DNA from: Poronia punctata
Taxonomy: Eukaryota; Ascomycota; Sordariomycetes; Xylariales; Xylariaceae
Assembly: GCA_022579005.1 (NCBI GenBank)
Contig: MU401542.1
Location: forward strand, 1 to 64,000
DNA length: 64,000 nucleotides
Reading direction: 5' to 3'
Shown here: one piece after another, positions 11,549 through 22,468 of the stretch
Layout: the number at the start of each line of letters is the position of its first letter
Numbering within the stretch: the stretch's first letter is position 1
The notes under the pieces: generated by a model
Told to the model about the DNA's origin: nothing
What the model saw: only the letters and a program-made list of their open reading frames with translations
Databases searched by the model: none
Made by a program: the position numbers and the translations under genes

Positions 11549-13030
11549 CTTCCTGTTTTATCTTGCGTCCTTGGAGATAATTTGTTATGTCTTTTTTATC
11601 CGAGAGTCACCAAATAATTGTTGATTGAGTTTAAGGGGACGCGTGTTGTCCCAGGATAAAGACGCGTTAAGTTTAATGGGTTACAGGTGTGGTGGGGGTA
11701 TGCGGTATGCCCCACCATAGGTCGAAGTCCTTATCAGCGACAGAAGGTTGTCACATAATGTGCAGGAAGCCTTACCAACCTCAATGTGACTATGGGTACC
11801 TGACAAACTGAAGTTTGCAGGCGCAGATGACAGATGCTAGGGGCTTTGGTACATTGTTAGTTTCCATGACTGGGGTTTCCTTTTCAACAGCACCTACAAG
11901 CACATCACCCGGCAGCGTCCTGTTACTTGTACTGAGGCTGGTACCCTTGCACCTCTAACAGTTTTGAGGCCTAAGAGTTGGGTATTGGCAAAGAAACGGT
12001 ACAGAGTTATCGACACAACTTACAAGCCTGCTTGCTTGTTTGTTGTAAGTAGAGTTATAATTGCCAGAGTCAAATCTCGATTCACGCAGACCATAATTAC
12101 ACGTAGCAGCAGATATTAATTCATAGCTTACGGCTTCGTAATAACATCCCTCTTGACACCACTTTGTACGCAGGACCTCTGATTTTCAAATACCATTCCC
12201 GCACCATGCTCATCACTCATGCCACGTCATTTCCAATTATCACGCTGTCCTCGCTCGTCTCCTCTCTCTTCCTCAACTCCTACTCCCCGGGACAAAAGGC
12301 CATCAAGAACTTGCGCAAGTAGTCTATATCGTGTCATCCTCATTTCCACTCTCCTTTTTGCCACCGTCATTCATAGTTATGACTACCCATCTCCCCCTCC
12401 ATATAACAGAATGAATGCGAAGAACAAAGGGTGTAGAACCTAGGAGTGGGTAGAATTATTAACTGCAAAGTCATATCAATGACAATAACGAGAAACAGTC
12501 TTGGCCCAAAGGAGTACCAATCCAACCCTACGCCTAGCCTGCCTGGAACCCAGGAAAAAAAGATTAAGGGCTTTCTCAAGAAAGAAACATCGGTTCTTTC
12601 CCCTTTTGTCCCAGATGCACGTACTTTCAAATACACAGAGAACGAACAGAGGTATAGGAACGAGGTGGTAGAAAGCTGTAGCACAGAGACCATAGTCCGT
12701 CCCAAGTCCTGCGGATATTGACTATCAGAGAAAGGACACCAGGCCCTGCATGGTGCCTCGTAGTGGGGGTGTTGGGGTCCGTGGGCAATGCCAGTCAAGT
12801 ATCAAACTTGACTCATAGCGACAGACAGAGGTATCAGGAACAATAAGTACCTGCTGGGCAGGACGATGTGAACAGCGCAACTGAGAGATATGGGCAACCT
12901 AGTTCAGGGGCTCATAAATGAGATTAAAGGCTGCAGATGGTTCTCAGTCGCAAAAGCCGACTATGACAACGGTATAGGGTATAGTGCAAAACAAAACAAA
13001 CGTTTAGTAGTAACCGGCCGACTGCCAAGT
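11549..13030. other. Intergenic, no gene supported
   Basis: The 5' flank of thymidylate synthase and 3' flank of BEM1, both minus strand. A frame of 143 codons at 12367-12798 (minus) has no domain and atypical composition. Nothing else is supported. Confidence 0.6.
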
Positions 13031-15054
13031 CTATACTTGTTCCCCAAAGATAACCAGTTTCTCGTTATGGTCTAGAGCGTAGTTGAGGTCGTGATCGCTC
13101 ATCAGATTCAGCTTATCACCACTTGCCTCGTCACGGTAGAAGAGTTGAATTTGCTCTCCATTTGCAACCTTGATGCGCTCCCTTATCTTGTCGTAAAGCT
13201 GTTGGAAGTTGACATCTCCGGGAAGACGGATCAGGTACGCTTCGCCGTTGAAATGTAGCTTGACCTTGAGCGCAGCGGATCCCTGGTTGACGCCCAGTGA
13301 CAAGGACGTTTGGGATGGCTGAGATAGCGATGAGGGTTGGCGGTTCACTTGCTGCTGTCCGTTTTGCAACCTGGGGCCACCGGGCATATAACCGGGGCCT
13401 TGAAGGTTGTTGTGGGACGACTGGCGGGAGTTTGCATCTGCTGGCGAGTCCACTGAAGACCGGGATCCACCCGAGAGGCGGTACTCCTCGCCGGTTGAGT
13501 TTAGATCCACCTCGTAATCACCCTCTCGCGGTGCAAAGAACTGCTTCACCAGGTTGCACCGGGAGATGTATGGGGGCTGGCCTAGCAAGTTCTTGACATA
13601 CTGATCTAGGTTGTGCAGCCGGCCCTCGGTAATGGCGTCTGTGACGTAGTTGACCGGGCCTGGCATATATGGCAGCGTGCGCTTTTGTGTCCCAGTATTA
13701 CCAGCCTCGGCAGGGAATTCGGTTAGAAGAGCGATCTGAAAGTCATAGAAATCTTCGTAGTAGCGCGAAAGTTCCCACTGGCGCCCGTCTTCCAAAGTGG
13801 CTTCAATGACAAACCAATATTTGTCCTCTGCATAGCAATACCTCGGTATTTGAGCAGAAATAGGCGCATAAAGCTGGGAAGTCGGCTTTGGGCCAATGGG
13901 CTGCTGGACCTGAGGCGCACCTTGCTGTTGATGCTGCTGTTGATGCTGCTGCTGTTGATGCTGCTGCTGCTGTTGCTGCTGCTGCTGTTGCTGTTGCTGC
14001 TGTTAAAGGAGGATCTGCGTTAGTTTAATGACACACAGAGCTAGGGGAGAAGTTGTACTCACGTATACAGCGTTTTGCTGCTGGCTCTGGCGGTTCCGTT
14101 GCTGCTGCTGTTGCAGACTTAGGCGTTCCATGCCCTGTTCCAATGGTTGCTGCCGTCCTGGCGGCCCACCGACCTCAAACTTGCCTAGGGTGATACTGCT
14201 GTTTTTGTATTCAGCGGCCATCTTCTTCCACTCCTCGACTTTAGGTATTCCAGCACGTTTGACGGCATCCTGCGGATTGGGGACAGCAATATTGGTCGCC
14301 ATATCTCTAATCTCCACAAATGACACCGGAATGAGGCCCGGACCACCTAGACGACCGATAGGCTTGGCAACAAACCACTCTGGGTTGGATTGTGCAATCA
14401 CAATGATAGCCTCTCCAGCCTTGGCCTCCAGTTCATCGGCTCTCTCTGCCTGGAAGTCATACATGACGACACCATATACCATAGCGCCAGGTTTTCCGAG
14501 CGATTTGGAACTGCGTTGACTAAGCGCCGGCGTCGGGCCCACCGTAGTGGTTTCAGAGAAACCCGAGTCGTGGTCTTCTTTCTTGGTAGGCAATCTTGGA
14601 GCGGTGTCTGACTGGCCGCTGTCCCTCTCGGTGCGTCCTAGTGCTTGGAAGAACGAAACAGGGACAAGGCCCCGAGCGTCGGGGAGAGCTGGATTGCACG
14701 CCTCGTACCAGTCTTCATCTTCTTCTCGGCCGATGACATGGAAGAAATCGCCACGAGAAAAGCTCAGCTCTTGTGCTGATTGTGCTTCATAATCGTATAG
14801 CGCTCTGATAACCTGGAAAAGTGAGCGGCATTAGCGCAACTAGGTCCTGACTATTTCCCGAAGCATTCCTCTCCAGGACTACACACCTTTTTGGGGGGGA
14901 CTATAGCGACAGCAGATTTAGGTGCGATAGATATGGGTGGACTTTTGTCCTTGTCGCCCTTGATCGATCTCCTAAGAGCCTGCATTGTGCGCTTCATATT
15001 AGCAACGCTGTAGATAGACCCGGCCGAGTCGCGTTTTGAACTTGCGCGGGGCAT
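13031..15054 (-). CDS. BEM1: Bem1/BemA polarity scaffold (SH3-SH3-PX-PB1)
   Basis: Three exons, 14887-15054, 14063-14812 and 13031-13999, all joined in phase 0, give 628 residues. SH3-1 lies at about 57-117 (ALYDYEAQSAQELSF...GLVPVSFF) and SH3-2 at about 165-228 (VVMYDFQAERADELEA...GLIPVSFVEI). The latter is followed by the conserved segment VEEWKKMAAEYKNSSI, which in yeast completes the Cdc42-binding part. A Gln-rich linker begins exactly at exon 3. A PX domain spans about 360-465 and a PB1 domain the last 80 residues, with its acidic motif SDHDLNYAL. This is the full domain order of yeast Bem1, which ties active Cdc42 to its exchange factor Cdc24 and to PAK kinase at growth sites. Introns are 74 and 63 nt. 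Confidence 0.96.
13924..13999 (-). repeat. CAG/CAA tract coding poly-Gln at an exon start
   Basis: On the minus strand this is a run of CAG, CAA and occasional CAT codons that opens exon 3 of BEM1. The intron ends TTTAACAG and is directly followed by CAGCAACAG..., so several in-frame CAG acceptors lie in tandem. Confidence 0.85.
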
Positions 15055-18000
15055 GTTCTCACTCTGTAGAAGAGGGGCATTGGAACTAAGACTGAAAACG
15101 AAAAAGACCAGGCAGGAGAGTGAAGAGGAGTGGATTTAATGGCGCACCTTCATCGTCGCACGAGTTATTCCAATGCGCTCTGAACTGTAGCAAGTAGCCA
15201 GCCGTGGTGAGATGTCGAACCAGGGCAAGAATACAGACAGTGTAGGACCGAGCGCAGCACAATGCGACTGGGGAGATGAATGGATGGCTGATTTCCAGGC
15301 TTTCCCTGTGATTCAGAATCGGTGACACCAACGGAGCACCAGACCAGACGAACGTTCTGTCTTCCGGTTCGGTTCAACACAGCAATTCTAAATCAGTGTA
15401 ACAGACGCAGTGGTGGAGACCAGGCCGAAAATTAGGAGTCGCGGGCGTGAGAAGGTGACGGTGGATTCGATGTGAGACGTTCTGCAGTCGGATTTGATAC
15501 AACTCTCATGTAAAAGTTCGTCGTCTCGATGCAGCAAGCCGGTCGGCAGATACGGTCGTGTCGGCGTAAATGAAACCGTCGTGTTTATCTTCTTTTTGGT
15601 AAAATGACAACAGCCGCTGAATGATGAAAATACCAGGCGCTTTTTGACGTTGGCGGCCCTTCTAATTTGTTCTTTCTCTGCCTGTTCGCCTCTTTCTTTG
15701 TCCGAGCCAAACCAACACACGTTCACCTCTGGACCAAGTCAGTAGTTCAATTTGTCGCCGATATAAACTGTTCCCAAAGTGGTGTTGTCGAACCCCAAGT
15801 GTGCGAACAGCTATACAGGAGTTCCAAACGCTGGATTGAAGGAAGAGAAACCGTCTGCCTGTTTTATTCGGTAGCAAAACTGAATAGACAACAGAATCGG
15901 TCGGTAGGGTGGGTTGAAGAGAAGGATGGGTGGAGAGAAAGGACTAGCACCAGAGTGGTCGGAGTGCTGTGCTTGGGGTGTGATGGCACAAGATAGGATT
16001 GGACCGCAATGTTGGAATTTTTGGGGGGTTTGTGGACTAGGTAGCTAGGCCAGAATTAGATGGGCGGGAAGGTGACTGGTTGGCTGCTGGCGGGTAGACT
16101 ACTTAGGTGGTATACTACCGTCTTTAGGCATGTAACTACTAGGTAGGTTAAAAAATAGCACCAAAAAAGAGACTGGAAATATGGGAAGATAAAAGTGGAA
16201 TTAACACAGATTGGGCTTCAAAATGGACATTGCATTGGTAGACTGGCAGTGCACCCTGCACAGGCAAGATTGGACTAGGTCTTAACGGTTCGCTTCCACT
16301 GGTAGGTATCGGATCAATCACAGCACCAGACACATACCAACTTATCTGGAGGAATTTGTAACTTTGGAAGTACCCAAGGTACCGACCTACCTCTTCTCCA
16401 TACTCCTCAGAATCTGGATACTGTCCGTCGTATGGTTTAAACTTCACCTAGCTGCGGGGAAATCCAATGCACTATACCGATAGAGCTGTAGTGACAGCTG
16501 ACTGGAGCCAGATGACGCTAACCAAACTGAGTAGATAAAGGCGCTGTAGGAGGACGACAGATATGTGCGAGGTAGACAGACCATCAGGGCCTTGTGATGC
16601 CTACTACCTACCTTCATATCCTTACAAGTATCAACATCTATCAGGATTAAAATACATGTAACTTACTTCTTACAATCATAAGGACTCTGTAGATAGGTTG
16701 ACGTAGTACAAGTAGATAGCAGCTAAACTGCATATTTATGATATATTTTTTGGCAGGGTTTTAACCTACGACCAACATACTTTTAGGGTAATGAAGAAAG
16801 TCCCAGATTAGACGCCTTCACAGATATATATAACTTTACTTGTCAAGTCAACAGATAATGGTGCTTCTTCTTGTTGTTTACTTAGTACTTAACGTTAGGT
16901 TTGATAGGCATCACTACCTACCAACAGAAAAGATGTTGGATGTTAACAGAACCGGACCCCTGGTGTTAGATGGAGGCCTCGGATAATAAATCCAACAGCG
17001 CCAAAATAAAGTAACAGTAGTGCAATATTATTACAAGCAATTACAAAGATTCTATACAGTACATGTAAAACGTTGTGCTGTATGTGACCCGAGCACCCGA
17101 GGGTCTCTTAGGATGTGTTGGACAAGTGTCTTTCGAGAACCAGCGATAGCAAAAACATCCTACCATCATAGTTTGCACAGCTAAGATCAATACTGGCACA
17201 TACAAAGTAACCTCGGCGGCTTCTATGCTGAGAGGCAAAACAAAGGGGCTGCCCAATGCACATGTAGACCAGATTGTCAAGGGCCGTAAAGTGCCCATAT
17301 GTGCTAGTCTATTACATTGGTTCTTAGTGCGACTTGAAGCTCTAGAGTCTGGACAAATGCGTGGGTACTGGAGCCCTCAGATGGGGATCGAGGGGGGAGT
17401 CCTGTGCAGGTGGCAAGGGTCCCCACGATAATGAATCTACATGGTACATCACGTGCACATGTCTAGGTTAATCAGACGGTTGAGTAGGAAATCGCCAGAA
17501 TCATATCTGCTTGATTGGTGTACGTACATCCCTACATACTGTTTTATAGTCATCAGGGTACCATTTACAAGGAATGCGCTAATGTATGTGTAAAAGACCT
17601 AGTAGATGAGTTGGGTATGTGGTAAGTACATCTAAGTACCTAGATAGGAAGATGCTCACATATTTTTGTACACATAGTAAGTGGTTAGGATGTATCTTCA
17701 GATACAGACCTTATAACCTAAATGCACAGAAACCACACCTTTACCTCCGCCTAAAGAAAGGAATAAGCTTGTCACAGCATAAGAGGTGTCAGACGCGTGC
17801 ATGATATAGATACTACCTACATAACCGAAAAATGAAGAGCATGTTAAGCAGCAAAAAGATGCACCAACGTTTATTAAAACTTTTAGTGGGAGCTTTGCGC
17901 CTCTATAACTCTCCTTGCCTTTATAACCTACAAAGTCAACCTTTGTTGCTACCAGATACATATTTCCCGGGATAGAGATGGTATTTAGAGTTAAATCACG

Positions 18001-18904
18001 CCAGTGGACTCTCAGATATTCATCAGAAATCGATTAAAGCATTGGAGACGAGATATGAGGTCTCTATGCAACACGTTATGTTGCCATTCATTGTCACTTC
18101 ATCCTCAAACCCTGATCTATGACATGTAAGTTCATACCTTCCCAGCAATTGGGAAGGGTTGGTATATTATGATATCACAAAACACACAGCCGACATGTGG
18201 AATGTTTATGCCCTTAACAATGGTACCTTTTACATGCGTCAATTGCCAGGTCTTTACCTATTACCACTCATTGGCATGATCTTAAAGTGCTATTTCAAAG
18301 ATCCAAAAGCACAACGACAGGGTCTTCTGTGTAAGTACCTAGGGTCCCCGTGCAGAACTGGCCAAAGGTCTTGGGTTAGTGTATTTTCGATCAAGAATAT
18401 CAGGGTCAGTAAAACATCTTGCGTTCCTGCTGCTTGATTCAGACATGATGAAAGTTGCAAATCCTGCAGGTACTGTAGGTATGCACAGATTAAGGGCTAG
18501 TGCACTGAAGCCTGCAAGGCGATCTACCACGTGCTGGGAGAATTATGTTCTTTGCAAAGAGCGACCCATAAAGCATCCCTATTGTTGTGCCTAGCAAAGT
18601 ACATGTAGGTATTGATGCTGGGTGTTTTGACCCTACGTTGGCTTCAAGTTCTTGTACTATCAAGGTGAGGAACCCGCTATAAATACAAGTCTCCCACCCC
18701 ACGTCACATGATTTAGCACCTCACCTAAAAGTACAGTGGGCCTAGCTATTATGATAACTCCCCTCTCTTTATCAAGCAGCAAGTCCGGACCGGAACCAAA
18801 GTCAGCCAGGCAGCCCAGATTACATTATTTGGACAGACCCTGTATATTTTTCTTTTTTTGTACACAGAGTACTCTGTTCCTGGTAACAGCCAGAATTCAT
18901 AGCC
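15055..18904. other. Gene-poor interval between divergent BEM1 and QNS1
   Basis: A 3.85-kb stretch with no domain-bearing frame on either strand; the longest frames are about 110 codons and look random. It must hold both promoters. Short TAGGTA/TACCTA words recur (for example about 16020-16150 and 17520-17660). The C/T-rich and A/T-rich patches show no clear tRNA or repeat element. A long BEM1 5' leader is possible but not provable here. Confidence 0.55.
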
Positions 18905-21900
18905 ATGGGGCGGCTCGTCACTGTTGCTACCTGCGCGCTCAGGCAATGGGCCCTTGATTTCGAGGTACTGTCGTACTTGTTGGACAGGAGCCGGCATTGA
19001 CTGACACCTGTTGTCTAGGGGAATACAGAACGAATCATCGAGTCGATCCGTCAGGCTAAAGCTGCCGGTGCAAGACTTCGCGTTGGACCGGTATGCTTTC
19101 TCTTCAAGCATCGTCTTGCTTCCTACTTTATCTTATAATCACGCTGCCAAGAAGTCTATCCCCCTCTCTCTCTAACTAGGCCTTACGCCATAATCCTGAG
19201 GTTTATAATCGATAGGAATTAGAGATATCGGGATATTCTTGCAATGACCACTTTCTCGAACCCGACCTTTACCTACATTGTCTGGAGATGCTCACCCGCA
19301 TTCTCCAAGACAAAAGCTGCCATGGCATACTCCTGGATATCGGTCTTCCCGTGACCCACCGCAATGTGAACTACAACTGCAGAGTAGTCTGCCTCGATGG
19401 CAAGATTCTTTTTATTCGGCCAAAAATGTGTAAGCAAAGCACGACAAACTCTAATTTCACCCTCCAAGATCGATTAGTTACGTGTGCGATGTTGGAGGGA
19501 GGGGGTGTAAGTCATGGTCCTCCTCACGTTACTAACAATTAGAGCAGATCTGGCGAATGACGGCAGTAAGTTCTTTTCATGCCCCTAAGCGTGACATCAA
19601 GAAGTTTTCCGGATTGCCATCCACTGGGTATAGTGTGTTGAGCGACTTCGAAACCCTCGTCCGAGGACTATACGATTGTGTTATCCAGTGTAGGGTGGGC
19701 TTTGTGCTCATCCAACCTTTCGAGGTGATGGAACCCAGCCAGCTTTTCGGCACTCGGAACCGATCATGCATTGGACAGATACCGTCGCGCCAATTCGTCG
19801 ACGTGTCTGTAATGACGAAAAGGAGGATGTACATGAGCCCCTTCTAACCACTTAATCTAGATTACCGAGAGATGCGGTACTTCACCCCCTGGCTCCGGAC
19901 GACACATTGGGAAGAGTTCCACTTGCCGAAAATGCTTCAAAAGTTACAAGGCAGCACGCATGTACCCTTTGGGGATTGTGTCGTTAGTACACCCGACAGC
20001 TGCTTTGGAGCCGAAACTTGCGAGGAAATGTGGTCGCCAGATGCGCCTCGTACGTATCATGCTTCGTCCTATGACTGTATCCGACACTGACAGGCTTATC
20101 TAGATATCCCCATGACCCTGGATGGTGTTGAGATCATCACCAACAGCTCTGCCAGCCATTTCAGCCTGCAGAAACTAGATACAAGGGTGAGGCTTATTGG
20201 TGAAGCTACGCGCAAGTGTGGTGGTGTTTATATGTATTCAAACGTATCAGGTTTGGCCTCCTATTTCTCGGCACATCTACACGTACTAGTTGCTAAGACG
20301 GTTTCTACAGGTGGTGACGGCGACAGGCTGTATTTTGACGGATCTGCTATGATTTTCTGCAACGGCCAGTTGCTAGGGCAAAGCCCACAGTTTTCGCTGA
20401 ATGACGTGGAGATTGTCACCGCAACCATCGATCTCGAAGAGGTTCGGGCCTATCGTTCTAGCATGTCCCGCGCGATGCAAGCTGCGCAGAACTTGCGAAA
20501 GTATTATCGGATTCAGACCCCCTTCGAGCTCAGTCTCGACGATGACGGCATCGATCTTCGGCGCCGGCCAACTTTGCCTCGGGAACCAAGATTCCACTCG
20601 GCCGACGAGGAAATTGCGTTGGTATAGTACTCCGCCAACAAAGATCATAAAAATCATAAACGCGCAGGGCAACTACTAATATATACGATAGTGCACTGGT
20701 TGTTATCTTTGGGACTATCTGGCACGCAGTAACTGCGGTGGATAGTGAGTTAGCATGATCATGGAGTAGTAGCCTCTACATCCACATTATCGTCAACTAA
20801 CAGAATCGGTAGTCTCGCCCCTCTGTCTGGAGGCCTCGACTCATGCTCGACAAGTGAGTGATAATCCTTTATACGCTAGACAATCGGCTGACACTTCGTA
20901 TCAGCCGTCTCTGTTTTCTCCATGTGCCGGCTTGTCGTCCGTGCCATCAAGGATGGAAATCAAACGGTTATCGCTACAGTGAGACGACTTTTCGGTACCG
21001 CCGCACTTCCCGAAACCGCTCAGGATTTGTGCAATCGCGTACTACACACGATATACATGGGAATGTCCAAACAGAGCTCCCATGAGACGCGTCAACGAGC
21101 CAAAGACTTATCCAAGGCAGTCGGAAGCTACCACATAGACCTTGACATCGATTCTGTTTATCATGCGCAGAAAGACCTCGTCAAAAGTTCGCTCGGCTTC
21201 GATGCAAAATTCAAGGTGGAAGGGGGCTCACATGCGGAGAACCTCATGTTGCAGAATATTCAAGCACGCACACGGATGGTGGTTGCCTACGAATTTGCTC
21301 AAATCCTTCCGACGACCCGTAAGCTTCCTGGAGGCGGGAGCTTACTAGTCCTAGGCAGCGCCAATGTCGGCGAAGGTAAGTCATATCATGTTAGTCATAC
21401 TTGTACGGATGAGGACGGTACTGACTGTATATCAGCGCTCAGAGGTTATATGACCAAGTATGATTGCTCGTCGGCAGATATCAATCCGATTGGCTCTATC
21501 GACAAGGCGGGTCTTAGAGGCTTCATCGCTTGGGCCCAGGTCAAGTTTGATATGCCGTGTCTCGAAGGCTTCCTCACTGCCACGCCCACGGCCGAGTTAG
21601 AGCCCGTGACGGAGGATTATACACAGTCAGATGAGGCAGACATGGGAATGACTTACGCCGAACTGACTGTTTTTGGTAATGAACCGTATCGCCCTCCCCA
21701 CTCGTAAGACGTTTCTAACAGAAACAGGCCGCCTCCGCAAGGAGAGGAAGATGGGACCCTTGTCGATGTGGCAACATCTCGTTCACGTCTGGGGCAAGGA
21801 TCGAGAAAAGGGAGCGGACGACGAGAACCCGTCTCTTGAACCGGCAGAAATCGCCGAGAAAGTCAAGTTTTTCTTTGCGCAATAGTACGTCGTCGCTTGA

Positions 21901-22468
21901 GTTACCCGTTAGCTGTACTCTAGTTCTGTTGCAGCTCGCTAATCGGTTGACAGCGCGATCACGCGACACAAGGCCACCACCCTGACACCAGCTTGTAAGT
22001 GCTCATGAAGCCCAAAGTTGACTAACTAGAGCCTTGTCAAAGGAGGAAACAATTCTTGCACCCCTAACCTCTTCATCGTCCCCCACGAATTGCCCGAAAC
22101 CAGTATCCTGAGCCTGTTAATGACTATACTAATCTCTTTGCTTTTTTTGAAATAGTGCATTGGTATGTTATCAATCACCCTTCTAACTATCATAGTAAAG
22201 GCTAATTATGTATAGCAATGATTACTCGCCCGACGACAATCGCTTCGGTAAGTCGTAGCCACTACCCAAAGGGATAGGAGCTAAAGGCTAACATGTATAT
22301 CTATTTAGATCTAAGACCCTTTATCTGTTAGTCGATTTCAGTCCCTTCTTTCCCCTATCATGCTAATCCCACTTGTTAGACCCCTCCTTCTGGAAGAGCT
22401 GGAGCTTTAAAAGGATAGATCAAGAGCTTGCAAAGATAGAAAAGGGACGGGAGAAGAAGACTGGATAG
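18905..22468 (+). CDS. QNS1: Glutamine-dependent NAD+ synthetase
   Basis: Last step of NAD+ synthesis: amidates deamido-NAD with ammonia released from glutamine. Seventeen exons: 18905-18964, 19019-19090, 19216-19429, 19548-19565, 19861-20049, 20104-20250, 20311-20621, 20692-20744, 20813-20853, 20905-21375, 21436-21675, 21728-21884, 21954-21994, 22156-22162, 22216-22247, 22309-22326 and 22380-22468. They sum to 2160 nt (719 residues) with every phase matching; yeast Qns1 is 714. The nitrilase-type glutaminase triad is complete: Glu45 (GPELEISGY), Lys114 (FIRPKM) and Cys175 (GAETCEEMW). The synthetase P-loop is SGGLDS at 360-365, and NPIGSIDK and YSPDDNRFDLRPF follow. Intron 4 is 295 nt, intron 13 is 161 nt, the rest about 50-125. 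Exon 14 has only 7 nt. One residue in the conserved TPAYH segment reads Leu instead of Tyr. Confidence 0.93.

Noticed and set aside
12367..12798. 143-codon minus-strand frame
   Set aside because: No recognisable domain and biased, random-looking composition in an intergenic gap.
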